Shown one piece after another: positions 49,901-60,946 of a DNA stretch of 64,000 bases. Numbering within the stretch: position 1 is the stretch's first letter; every line of letters starts with the position of its first letter. Source of the stretch: Mansonella perstans. Lineage: Eukaryota; Nematoda; Chromadorea; Rhabditida; Onchocercidae. The notes beneath the pieces were generated by a model. The model made no database searches. It had not been told where the DNA came from and was given only the letters and a program-made list of their open reading frames with translations. Made by a program: the position numbers and the translations under genes. The stretch is taken from contig JBAMDO010000208.1 in assembly GCA_037074765.1 (NCBI GenBank), positions 1 to 64,000 on the forward strand, read 5' to 3'.

Positions 49901-52900
49901 GGAAATGACCTGAACTTTGTTAACTTTGTTTTTCAACATAATGGATAGACTAACTTCGTTCTGTAACATCTCCTTCTGTTTAGCAAGGTATTCCTGTTTT
50001 TTCCTCTCTTGCACAGCCTCAGGGCTCTCCTCTACTTCAGGAATTTTCTCATCTTTTTCGATTTCTTCCTCATGTACTACTTCAGCAACAGAATGACCTC
50101 TAAAAAAGAAACATGACCGTTAAAATGGTTAATTTCCAAATGCTATACTTTGCATATCGAAGTAAAACAATTTTTCAAATTTAATTTCAAATAAATACTT
50201 GCGTTTTTTCTTGCAAGCCGTCTCGCTGACAATTCAAAAGAGAAGAAAAAGGCTTATGTTCAACATGTAACATTTAAAAATAAAATAACATTGACTTACT
50301 GCGATGAAAGCGGGAGAACATTATCATCGTATTCTCGTTGCAATGGCTGTTTTTGGCTTCCTTTTTCATCTTCGTCGCCTTCACCATCATCCTCTTGACA
50401 GTGTTCTTCATTCGCCAGTTCACTTGCTATTATTTTAGCATCTTCCACATCCCGCTCCGCACTACCTTCTGCAACGACCGGTATTATCATTTCGATAACT
50501 TCTTGAAATTCCTTTTCCTGCCTGCTATCTTGTTCTATATGATCACCTAATTCTGAAATCACATAATTATATTATGAAAATAATCGAGTTTTATTTAACT
50601 TACACAGCAGCAGAAACTTTTTCAAATCAATTAGTTCTCTTTTTCAAAATCTCCTGCAAATATCTAATTCCGCATTTTTACTCTCTTCTCCGTTATTGAA
50701 ACAGACCTTGCGGTTCAGCGGATACAGTCAAATCGTTCCCTACCACTGACTTCTGAGCTTCCACGACCATAACTTTTGTTTGTTCTATTGTAAGCTCGGG
50801 TGGAGCACTCCTTTCCAGCTTAAACATGTTAATGTAAAAATGCTAGAAAACTTCAAATTGGATAATTGAAAATGACCATTTTAAAAATTAAAAATAAAAA
50901 AGAAAAATATGATGGTTAATTTCGACTCACTACCTAAAACTTAGTTAATTTCTGCTCACTATCTAAAATCTATTTTCTCTGAAAATCAGTACCTCCTTAG
51001 ATGGTGAAACTATAGACGATACCGGTGGAGCTGATGTCGACGGTCGTAGTGCTACATCAGTGATAGTATCGTTTTCGACTGTTTGCGCTGGAATAGATGA
51101 GGCACTAATCGTGGGTAGTTGAGTAGGTTCTAATGCTGTCACGCCTGTGACAGCATTAGAACTACCTAACACTGACTGTGCAACTTGCATTGTGAATTTC
51201 TGAGATGCATTTGAAGGCAACGATGATGACTGCTTACGTTTCACGTCTTGCCCCGACGGTGGACCTCTCTTCACACCTATAAAAAAATATTCAAAAAAGA
51301 AAATAAAATGAAAAAGTTCTTCATAATTTTAATAGGAGCATTTATCAATGTATAGAAAGAAACACAGAATGCTATGAAGCACTTCCACGTCTCCTCTTAC
51401 TCTCTTCTCTTTCCATGAAAGACAGTGGTAACCTAATTTTGTTCAAAAAATCCTTTTTCTCACAATCTTTACACAAAACGGCTATAACATGACAAACGAA
51501 AATTCAAGAAAAATTTAATTCGAAATAATGACTTTTGAAAAAACAATATAAACTCCATATCGACGCATCTTTATCTAATCACTTTGGACATACTGTAGTA
51601 AATGAAAACTTAAATTTACGTTACGGGAATGTAAGGAACCACGATCAGAAACAGAATGATTAAATAAAGATTCTTAAATCTGGTATTCCTTTTCAGGAAG
51701 CACTTAAACATGTTCCACCTTCTTCCCCTTCCCCAAAAAGTACCATCTCTTCAAATTATTTCTGGAAGGAAAATGATCATAGATATCTCCCGTATCAACA
51801 AAAACCTCTGAGGCTGTATTATCCAATAGTGAATCGTGATTATATTATCGTTTTCAATTGCCTTATCCCAGTAATATTATTTGCACAAAGATATTACATA
51901 TTACTCACCCATTCTATGTTGCTTCCAAATATTAATATCATCAATCCGTTTTTTCTTCTGTCCAAATTTTTCATCCATCCTATCCTTTCTAGCTTTTAAC
52001 CATGTCACATAGACCAATCTACTAGGATTAAAAACAAGAATTTACAAAAGTGAATGAAAAAACAGTTTGCTATTGCTCCTATTTCAGTTTTTTGTATTAT
52101 CACTTCAGTAGTCACTACTTTTTTATCAATAGTTTCATCTGTCTTATATAAACATTTAAAGAATTTAATTCTGAATTTTCATTATTACAAAACAATCATT
52201 CATTCTTCTTCTTAATCAATTCAATAGCAAAAATATCACATTCCTCTATTTTCCTCACTAAAGCAAAATGGTTGCATCCTTTAGTGACATCGATAAAAAA
52301 CACACCCACTGATGTGTTAAAGATGAAATGCTTTAGTTACAGCCGCAATAACAAACCAATACTTCCCGAACCACTGACAGTCTAAATTTCATTTCTATTT
52401 AACGTTCGCCCTCACTCTTTTCCCATTCTCAACCCAACTCTTCTCGTCCTCACATTTCTCAAGTTTACCCATTTGTAAATAGCAAGAATGTATTACACTA
52501 CTGCTCCCACTCTTTTTGCTCTCCATGTAATTCTCCTACTGGCATAAATGCCGCGGTTACCAAAACTATTCCACAACCCCAAAAACATGATATACATTCA
52601 AAAAAATATATACTTACTATACATTCCACATATTTCGTCCCAACCTGTTTTGTGTTGAAAAAGAATAAATAACGTTATTTAATTGATCAACTGAAAGTTA
52701 TGATTTATATAGCACTGTCCTCTATAAACCATACTTCTTACTAGTATACTGCACTTAATCATTTCAAATATCGTTTGAATAATTGTTGTACATGCAAAAA
52801 TTCAAACGCTCGTTACCAATCAAATTTTTCGTTTATATGTCCAATTCTGTTTAGTTGTTAAATTTATCAAAATTAAATGAAGTAAAAGTAAGCTAAAAAA

Positions 52901-55900
52901 AATAACGGAAAAAGGTCAAACAAACAATATATGAATAATAAGCCATTAATATTCTCTAAACAAAATACCAATTAACCGAGTTAAAATGGTCCAAGTTCTA
53001 GCTATAATATATTCCTGTGACATTTAAACCATTTTTCTATCACTAATATTCTAAAAAAGTTATTTTTGTAATTAAATTAGTCACATGGAGAGAAGAGATT
53101 TTCCTACTTTTGAAGGGAAAGATTAAAAATTAATAGATCATTCTAGCCTTTGTCCTACTCCTTCGATAATTTTTAAGATAAACTGCAAACATACTTTCAC
53201 AAAAATGAACTATGAGTCATTTACTTTCAAATATTGAGAACATCGGAACTATTAATACATTGGACGCAATGCGCTTTACTGCGCCATACAGAAGCAATTG
53301 CATAATAATTACATTAATTCTTATCAAAACTACATTAGCTAATCAGCCACTTCTATCTATTTAATATGGCTAGACTGATGAAAGCGATAATTATGAACAA
53401 AAAACTTTTTACTCTAGGAAACTTATCTAAAATACAGAAGACCGCCCAAACTTAAGTGCTTATTTCCTTTTCATTTATTTTATCGTTGTTTCTTTCGTCA
53501 TTTATCTCATTACAGATGAATTGCGCGTGTGTATTAGAGTTAGTTAGTTCAATCATAATATTTTCTTCCATTTTTTTTTCATTACACATTTTCTCCTAAA
53601 ATTTATCAAGACCTATAAATACGTCAAAATTTAAGCTAAATGTAATGAATGTATAATGATACTGCGATGTATCACATTAATATATTCCAATTATTTTGCA
53701 AACAGTGTTTAACAACATAGAAGAAAAAAAAAAAAAAACAGAAAAAATAAAATAAACAGAAATTTTAGAAAATAATTGTTTCAGTCTCAAAAAAAAGAGA
53801 AATTACCACCTCCATATTTTTTTTTACAAAACCACTGAATGATTTTGTTTCCCATCAAAAGTTAATCATAGCAAAATTTCGATAACTTTTCTCTCTTCCT
53901 ATACAGAAATAAAACAATACTAATGTAGCTCGTGAATTTGTGTTCCGGATGTCATATGGGCGTTATGTTTCAATAACTCTCTCATGTGAACGCTTTGCTA
54001 TCCAAAAAAAAAAAAAAAAAAAAAAAAATATTGTAACAAACAGCTAATTTTAAAGTGATTTGCAAACTGTCAGCAGTCACGAAATGCAAATTGCCAGAAT
54101 TTATTAAAGATAGTTCAGTATGATATATTAACAACAGTATGTGAATCTAAATCATCAGCGTTAATCCGAACTCTATTTCCTTCCGATCTATGCTAGCTGA
54201 AAAGTTTCTTTTATCTTCAAAAAGTATAGATTAATGCACGGAAAAATGTCAGTTGATCAATTATCAACTTTAAACGGTAAGGAAAAGAAAAACGAATTTC
54301 GGTATAAGTTTGCAATAAAAGTTTGTATGTATGCTGAAAAATGGAGCATATATTTTCGCAAATATATGCTAAAGTCCACTTTTGTAAGCTATTATAATCA
54401 TTAATAGAAATGAATTCATTTACTGATTCGATAAAAATAAAAAAAAAAAAGTACAACAAAAGTCCCTGGCATATGACGATGAAAAAAATTATGATTTATA
54501 ACTAAAATTTGAATCTACTGACATATTTTGCCTGAATAATGAATGCCTGCAGTTTGCATTTAAAATCAAAGGATTACTTATCCCCTGAATAAATTTACTG
54601 CAATTTACCTCATCAGACTTTCATTCATAGTACCAAATAAATGCCTTTTTTTGATAGACTTGTCAGTAATACAAACTATTCTCCGCTTTCACCACTAATT
54701 TTTGCCAGTGATTTTTCAGTTTATAAAAAACTTCGGAGTTGACGTCTCTTAAAATTAAAACGACGTAAAATCGTCTCACATATATGCAGATAGCATTTAA
54801 AAAATATTATAAAAGAGCAAAAGCTGTTATATACCGTCATCAAAGGAATGGGAAATGAACCGCTAAGTAGTCCATAAATGCAGCTGAAGTAAGGTCTCTA
54901 CGTAAGAAGTTTAGGTAAATAAAATGGCAGTTGCAAAAACTTACTAGTTTCAGCATTTTCCATATTCTGTTGCATCATTTGTTGTTGTTCCTTTTCTGAT
55001 CTAATTATATGATCTTTATTCGTCACTTCATTCGTCGCCGGATCGACAATTGACAAGATTTTCTTAATTTTTGTCAGTTGCTGCGGTGGTTGTTGTGGTA
55101 CACTGCTCGTTATTCCAGCTGTAGTTGTCGTTGCAGGTTGTGCAGTAGGTGGTGGTGCAGCTACAGTAGCTGGTATTAGGAACGGACTTTGATTGTAACC
55201 TACATTCATGCGTGCTGCTGCCGGATTAATGTATTCTCCTGGTTGAGCAGGCGAAAAATATGAATAAAGCGGAAATCTGAAACTTGCAGTGGATTTTTTT
55301 GATAACAAACAATTAAAATTTTTCATGATTTACTTCAAACGTTTATTTTTTTTCTATGCTTATTTTCGAGGAGTTTATTTAGTCACAGCATTAAAGTTCT
55401 GCATTGTTTAAAAACATCTTTTTATACAATCAAAATTAAATGATGAACTAACGATGAGTAATAGAATGGCGGACTGCTGGATATAAAACCATGCGCACTA
55501 TAAATGGTATTTGAATTGTAGCTAGGTGGTGCTGTCGGGTAAGTTAACTGAAAAGTTAACAGACAAAATTAGTGCAATGTCAATACAATTTTGTTGCGTT
55601 TTCCGAAAAACTTCAAATTGCTTTAAAGAAAATAGGAACTGCGGAGCACAGAGAGAAACATATTTCCGACTTACTGCAAAACCGGAAGTATTGAGTGAGC
55701 ACCAATATTATTAATCGAACAGTCTGTATGATATTGAAAAGACTAACTTGATCTAATTTCAAATTAAAAAAAAAATTTTGGAAGTAAAAGTAAACCTGTG
55801 AAGCTGAATAATTTTGCTGTGTCTGAACTTGTTGCGTTGGATATCTAGCAGTATGTATTGTTATTTGATGATTACCTTGCTGCGGACGTGCACCTTCTAC

Positions 55901-57220
55901 ATGCGCTTCGCCCGCTGCAAATTGCATAGTTGGATTCCTATAACACAATATAAAAATAAAAGTTAGAATTGATTACAACGAATAAGCACTTTTGAGACGA
56001 ATGAATGACTTGCTCTGCAGTTACTATTTGAATAAAGATAAAAAACGGAAAAAATTCGTGATATAACTTTCATTTTGAAGATGATCTAACCTTACTTCAT
56101 TCATTATTCCCAGAACCTTAATAAACTCACTGAATATTCCTTGGTGTCATCCGTGCAACTGTAGGATATTGGCCTGTAGTATGCTGAGGATGTGCGCTCT
56201 CCACACTTGGCATTGCGAATGGAATTGGGTGCTGCTGGGGCGGTTGCCCAGCATTTCCGTTAACTAAGGGTTGTGGCGGCTGTCCCGGTGGTATTACTCC
56301 AGCGGGCATTTGAGAACTTACAATATGTTGGCCACCATAATCTGAAAACTCTATCGTTAAATCTATCCAAGACACAAGCTTACTCACAAATTTTTTGTAC
56401 GAAAATCGAAAAGTGTGACTGAAATCAAATGATGAAAATTTCTTGATGCAAGATCTCCTTCTTAGTTGGATTTGAACTCTGAAATTTGGAAAATTGTAAA
56501 AATTACGTTGACATTTAGTTATTACGCCTGTGTACTGTATAAGGTTCAACATTGCACCCTTCTCATTTCTTGAATCAAAACTTGATATTACCTGTTGAAA
56601 TACGATAACTGTATACAAGGGTGGCATAGAGAGAATAAAATATTACCATTTACTGCTCCGTGCAATGTACAAAAATTACTCTGTCATCTTCGATAAGCCT
56701 AATTCTATTCCTACGCTATCTTTTCGGCAGGCCTAATTGCAAATCATTACACTTATTTCTCTAATAAACCTGCGCAAACAGTAAACAGCAAAGCAGAACT
56801 ATTCCAGTATAACATGAAGAATAAAAACAAGATTATTTCATCCAAAGAAATGAATCATTCTATGAGAGGTGCGGTATTTTTGACAGCTATTATTATTACA
56901 AAAAACACTTTTTACAACAGGTCATCTGAGAAAAACAACCTAACATCATTCTCGCTTGAATATCAATTTTTTGCTTGGTGTTGCAAGTTGCAATTCCATC
57001 TATTCGTTCTTTTTTTTTTTTCATTTTCCCACTCTCCTTCATCCTTTTGATTTTTCATCTTTCTTCATCAAATGAGCAATTAACAATATGCTTAAAATTC
57101 CGTTTAAAAATTTCCAACCTTTATTAATTTCCAGTTAAACTAAAAAGATGCATATTAACTGAAATTACCTGGAACAGATCCATTTCTTCTCGGTTTCCCT
57201 CGCGGGTTACCACTGGACAT
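43935..57220 (-). CDS. ifg-1: Eukaryotic translation initiation factor 4G
   Basis: Scaffold of the cap-binding complex: binds eIF4E, eIF4A and mRNA in the cytoplasm. Exons, gene order: 57169-57220, 56131-56341, 55796-55937, 55453-55547, 54945-55276, 50993-51276, 50707-50818, 50300-50552, 50199-50225, 49955-50099, 49653-49874, 49351-49431, 49044-49103, 48838-48942, 48497-48687, 48049-48205, 47400-47573, 46918-47190, 46528-46632, 46224-46427, 45621-45830, 45292-45525, 44725-44924, 44256-44478 and 43935-44087. Total 1,414 residues, all in frame. Residues 1-277 are Gln/Pro-rich. YGHDYLF at about 577 fits the eIF4E-binding pattern Y-x4-L-hydrophobic. MIF4G spans about 707-1000 (LNKLTPSTFDELAQ, KAVEEPNF, GNIGFIGQLF, NKWVPR), then an Arg/Gly/Ser-rich linker and a divergent MA3-like C-terminus. 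The acceptor of the 49874 exon is the least certain. Confidence 0.93.
44172..44211. repeat. Perfect 16-bp inverted repeat in the last ifg-1 intron
   Basis: GGCTCATTATGTTCTG (44172-44187) is exactly complementary to CAGAACATAATGAGCC (44196-44211), separated by 8 bases. It lies between the two final exons. Confidence 0.95.
50199..50225 (-). other. ifg-1: 27-base microexon of ifg-1
   Basis: Between GTCAG and GTATTT signals, 27 bases encode a short basic stretch (ETACKKKRK) and join both neighbours in phase. It inserts a lysine/arginine cluster upstream of the eIF4E-binding region. Confidence 0.65.
51127..51162. repeat. Perfect 16-bp inverted repeat inside an ifg-1 coding exon
   Basis: GTTCTAATGCTGTCAC (51127-51142) and its exact complement (51147-51162) flank a 4-base loop. 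The mRNA would form a stable hairpin about 115 bases after the start of this exon. It is read through as part of the protein (around SSNAVTGVTALE). Confidence 0.95.
51909..52021 (-). promoter_or_regulatory. ifg-1: Internal alternative first exon of ifg-1 (short isoform)
   Basis: Inside the 3.67-kb intron 5, a stretch bounded by TTTTTAATCCTAG and a strong GTGAGT donor has an ATG at 51978. It opens 23 codons (MDEKFGQKKKRIDDINIWKQ then HRM) ending in phase 1, exactly the phase needed to join the exon starting at 51276. It cannot follow the upstream exon 5 in frame because that meets stop codons. It therefore looks like a trans-spliced first exon for an isoform of about 1,160 residues lacking the Gln/Pro-rich N-terminus. 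Long and short IFG-1 forms are known in C. elegans. Confidence 0.65.
52030..54940 (-). other. Remainder of the large ifg-1 intron 5
   Basis: AT-rich with A/T runs and no further convincing exon. It would contain an internal promoter for the short isoform if one exists; no element is identifiable. Confidence 0.5.
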
Positions 57221-57242
57221 ATTATGTTTGAAATTCCTGAAA
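57221..57242 (-). promoter_or_regulatory. Trans-splice acceptor and 16-base leader of full-length ifg-1
   Basis: On the minus strand TTTTCAG is followed by GAATTTCAAACATAAT and then the ATG. Such a short leader after a consensus acceptor suggests spliced-leader addition; a 5'UTR intron is the alternative. Confidence 0.5.
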
Positions 57243-60200
57243 ATTCAATTTTTTATTATCATTACTGATATCATCATATTGTTTAGAAATGATATTACAA
57301 GCTAATCTAATGATAGGATATTTAGATTAACCTAAATAAGACGACATTTTTAAAATCACACAAAGTTACAAAGATAAAACTGATATAATAGAATTTTTTA
57401 ATTACAAAAAAAAAATATATCGATTAGAAATTAATGTTATCATCGAATAGATGAATAATTTAACAACAAACATATTAGTCTAAAATGAACGAAACTTTAA
57501 TCAAATCATAAAGATGAAGCAATTATTAATGTATGATACTGATAGTTGCAGGTTAGATTGTTAACCTAATTAAAAGTACCAAATGGACCCAAAGATTTGA
57601 CTCGACGATCAATATTCCTGTTTCTGTATTCTCTAATTTTCCTTCTTTAATTAAAACATACATCTTTTTTTGGAGTTATTTGCCTCATTTTACATTTAGC
57701 TAATTACTACATCGATCAATTTTTTACCAATTAAAACTTTAGAAAAAATATTTTATTTACGAAAAAAAAGATATCTAATTTATGCGATATATGTATAATG
57801 TATTTATGTGTTATGTAAATACTTCAAAAAATCAGCGAAAGAACATTATCAATGTGAGTATTCAATTAGAAACTCAAAAAATACAAAACATATCCATCAT
57901 TTCCGATTCCGGAATGAATTACTAGTTTTATTCATTTCTATTTCTAAAATAATAATCAAAAACTAATTGATTATTTTAGAAATATTTCTTGATAAGTGTA
58001 CAAGCAGTATAAGAGAATGAAGCAAAAATTTTCTTCAATAATCTTTCAACACATAAAATTTTTACAAAAATTACGCTTATCCTAATTAAAATGGCATCAT
58101 TTTGATTAGAGGAATGATAACCAATAAAAAAATACAATGCATACTAAAATCTATAATAATAACTCATACATGAACCTGTCTATTGTTTTGCTTATGGATT
58201 TTTTAACAAACCTTAATTGATAATTTATCAAAATTAGATAAACATCTGCATCACTATTACTTTCCTCTTCACCTTTAGCTCGTTATAGATAATTTCCCGA
58301 TCATACTTATCCTATATCACTACCATAGGCTCTAAAAAGAAATCTCAATACTGTATCGTACCGTACCATACCGTACCAGAAATCCTCCTTTGCCTTCTAT
58401 TTCACCTTACTAAAGTAGACAAAATACCATAACCCAGATAGGTGTAGGCTTCTCATTCGTGAGTAGAGCGCTGTGTGACACACAATATCACAGAATTCAT
58501 ACTCAGACTTAGTGACACAATGAAAACCACCTATCTCATCATGCATTTAAATTAAAATATTTGGAAAATTTGAAATGTTAATGTATAAATCATTATCTTT
58601 CCCCTCCTTTTTTTTTTTTTATTCGTAGGAAATAAACATTAAAACAAAGAATCATAATTAATTAATTAGGAGAGAAAGAGAGAGAGGGAGAGAGTAAAAG
58701 AGAAAGAGATGAAAGGATTTGCTTATCAGCGCTGATCGTTTGATATGTTAGTTATCAAAAAAAAAAATCCAAAATATAAATGAATTAATTACAATTAAGA
58801 TAATTACCAAAATATAAAATAGCTCGTATTGATTGGAAATGAAAAATATTTCGAATTAAGTGAAAAAAAAGAAATAAAATGGAAAAAAATTACGAATAGA
58901 ATAGCTAAGAAAGAGAGATAAATGTTTAATGTTATTGTTACGTCATTTTAATTTATTATCACTAGTAACTGTTGAAATTTAATCCTAAAATTTGCTTATC
59001 TTCAAGTATGATGATTGACGTAAACTTGCAGTTTTTTTTTTTTTTTTCTTTATAATTTATAACAAACTTTCTCTCTTTCTCTTTCTCTCGAACAGACATT
59101 CAAACTTTTAATATTAAATTTCAACAGTTAATAGTGACAATAAAATTTCCTTCCTAAAATGTTAAAATTCTTCCATTTTTATCAGCAAAGGTTAATACGT
59201 AAAACTGAAAAAAGAAATTAGCTAAAAAATTAACAGCTCATTTGACAAGAGATAGGTATTTCGAACCATCACAGTTCAGAGACAAATTCATCTATTGCTC
59301 AGTATCGTATATCTTTATAATAGATAGCAGTAATATTAATCCGATATTATAATTTTATGATGAATAGCTACCGGCAAAGTTCCGGAATGCTACGGCGAAA
59401 AAAAGTTGTGCTAATTAGATATGGTACTATTGTACTAATTAAACAGATTGTATTAATTATATGAGAAAAATTGAAAATTCCACTTAACGGAAAGTAAAAT
59501 TTTCATTCGTAGAAGTATTATTTTAACAGAAGCGGTAAGTATGCTTTTTTTTTCAAATTGATGATTTTTTAAATCATTTTTTAGCACAAATTAAAATTTG
59601 TGAAATTTTTCGAAATTTTGAAAGAAAACTTTTTCTCTCATTCAACTCGCCCTCAGATTGTTAGAGTTTTTACAGAAAAAAAAAATTGATAATAATGAGA
59701 TTTGAATAGTAAATTTTAATTAAAACAAATTGAATTTTTAAAGCTCAGCTCATTTTGCACTTCCAATTAGATTTTCATTTTTTTCAAAAATGTGAAATTT
59801 TTTAAACAAATTGTAAAAATTTAACAAGCTTGCATTTGTTATAAATTTGGCTATTTTCTGTGACAACTTAAAAGGAAGTGAATACTTATCACCCAAACAT
59901 TCAAATATTAACTCTATAAAAGTGCGTAAATTTTGAAAATGAAGAAAAAAAAGAACTGAGAAAGAAAGAAAGAAAGAAAAAACCTGCGAAATATCGGCAT
60001 ATGAGTTAGGTTAGAAATTTCGGTCCTCTTTAATAATATGTCTTTTCTCTTTGGAAGAAGACTGGAAAAAATCTGTGTCGTTGTGGAAGGTCCAGTAGCA
60101 GCCACAAATTTGATAGAAATGAATTGTAGCGAGAGAAAAGAATTAGTTATGCATTAATCAAAAAATTTTTCGAATAAGCATTCAGAAATTTGCATAATTT

Positions 60201-60946
60201 GAAGTATGCCAGAATTTAATGCTTTTTCTAATTTTTTTTTTTCAGAAGTATATTATCGATGACAAAGGAGTTAAGACTATTAGTCTATTAAGACTATTAT
60301 ATTCAACTTGGCTATTAAATTGAAAAAGTACTGAAGCGAGATGAATTAAGACTATAATATTCAACTTGGCTACTAAATTGAAAAAGTACTGATAACAAAT
60401 GAATAAGACTTATAATTAGTCTATTAATTAAGACTATAATATTCAACTTGGCTCCTAAATTGAACAAGTGAGAGAATGAATACGAAGAATAGTGACTTTT
60501 CTAAATTCAATAGTTATTAACAAAACAAATCTTTTTATCTTTTCTGAGATAACACGGAGTGAGATAGTGGAGTGATCAGTTAAAAAAATGATTTGAAACA
60601 GCTAGTTGTGATAAAACTTGTGATCGTATTACTGTTTATTATTTTAGCAATAGTAAAAGATATTTCTTAACAATAACTGTTAATATGTTTTTTTTTCTGG
60701 GAAAAATTAATCACTACGTGTAATTCATCAGCGATTATTAAATGATACTAATTCTTAAGCTGTGATTTTATTATTAAATGAAAAATAATGTCGTAGTGAA
60801 ATTATTTCTTTTTTTACTTTTCATCTTTTCGGTGAGAAAATCCGCCTTTTGAAATTCATCACTTGTCAACCATTTCAAACAACAAAATAATTCATATATT
60901 AAAAAAGTATTGGAAAAGGTTCACTGAAAGGAAAAAAAAATTAAAC
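57243..60946. other. Intergenic or 3' region of the repeat-protein gene
   Basis: AT-rich with GA-rich runs (58668-58710), CT-rich runs (59070-59093) and short CGTACC repeats (58360-58378). A possible minus-strand exon at about 59997-60065, bounded by TTTTTTCCAG and GCAG|GTTTTT, could continue the repeat-protein gene but is weak. Confidence 0.45.
60278..60470. repeat. Tandem repeat, 3 units of about 60-75 bases
   Basis: TTAAGACTATxATATTCAAC followed by TTGGCTxxTAAATTGAAxAAGT recurs three times. Confidence 0.8.
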
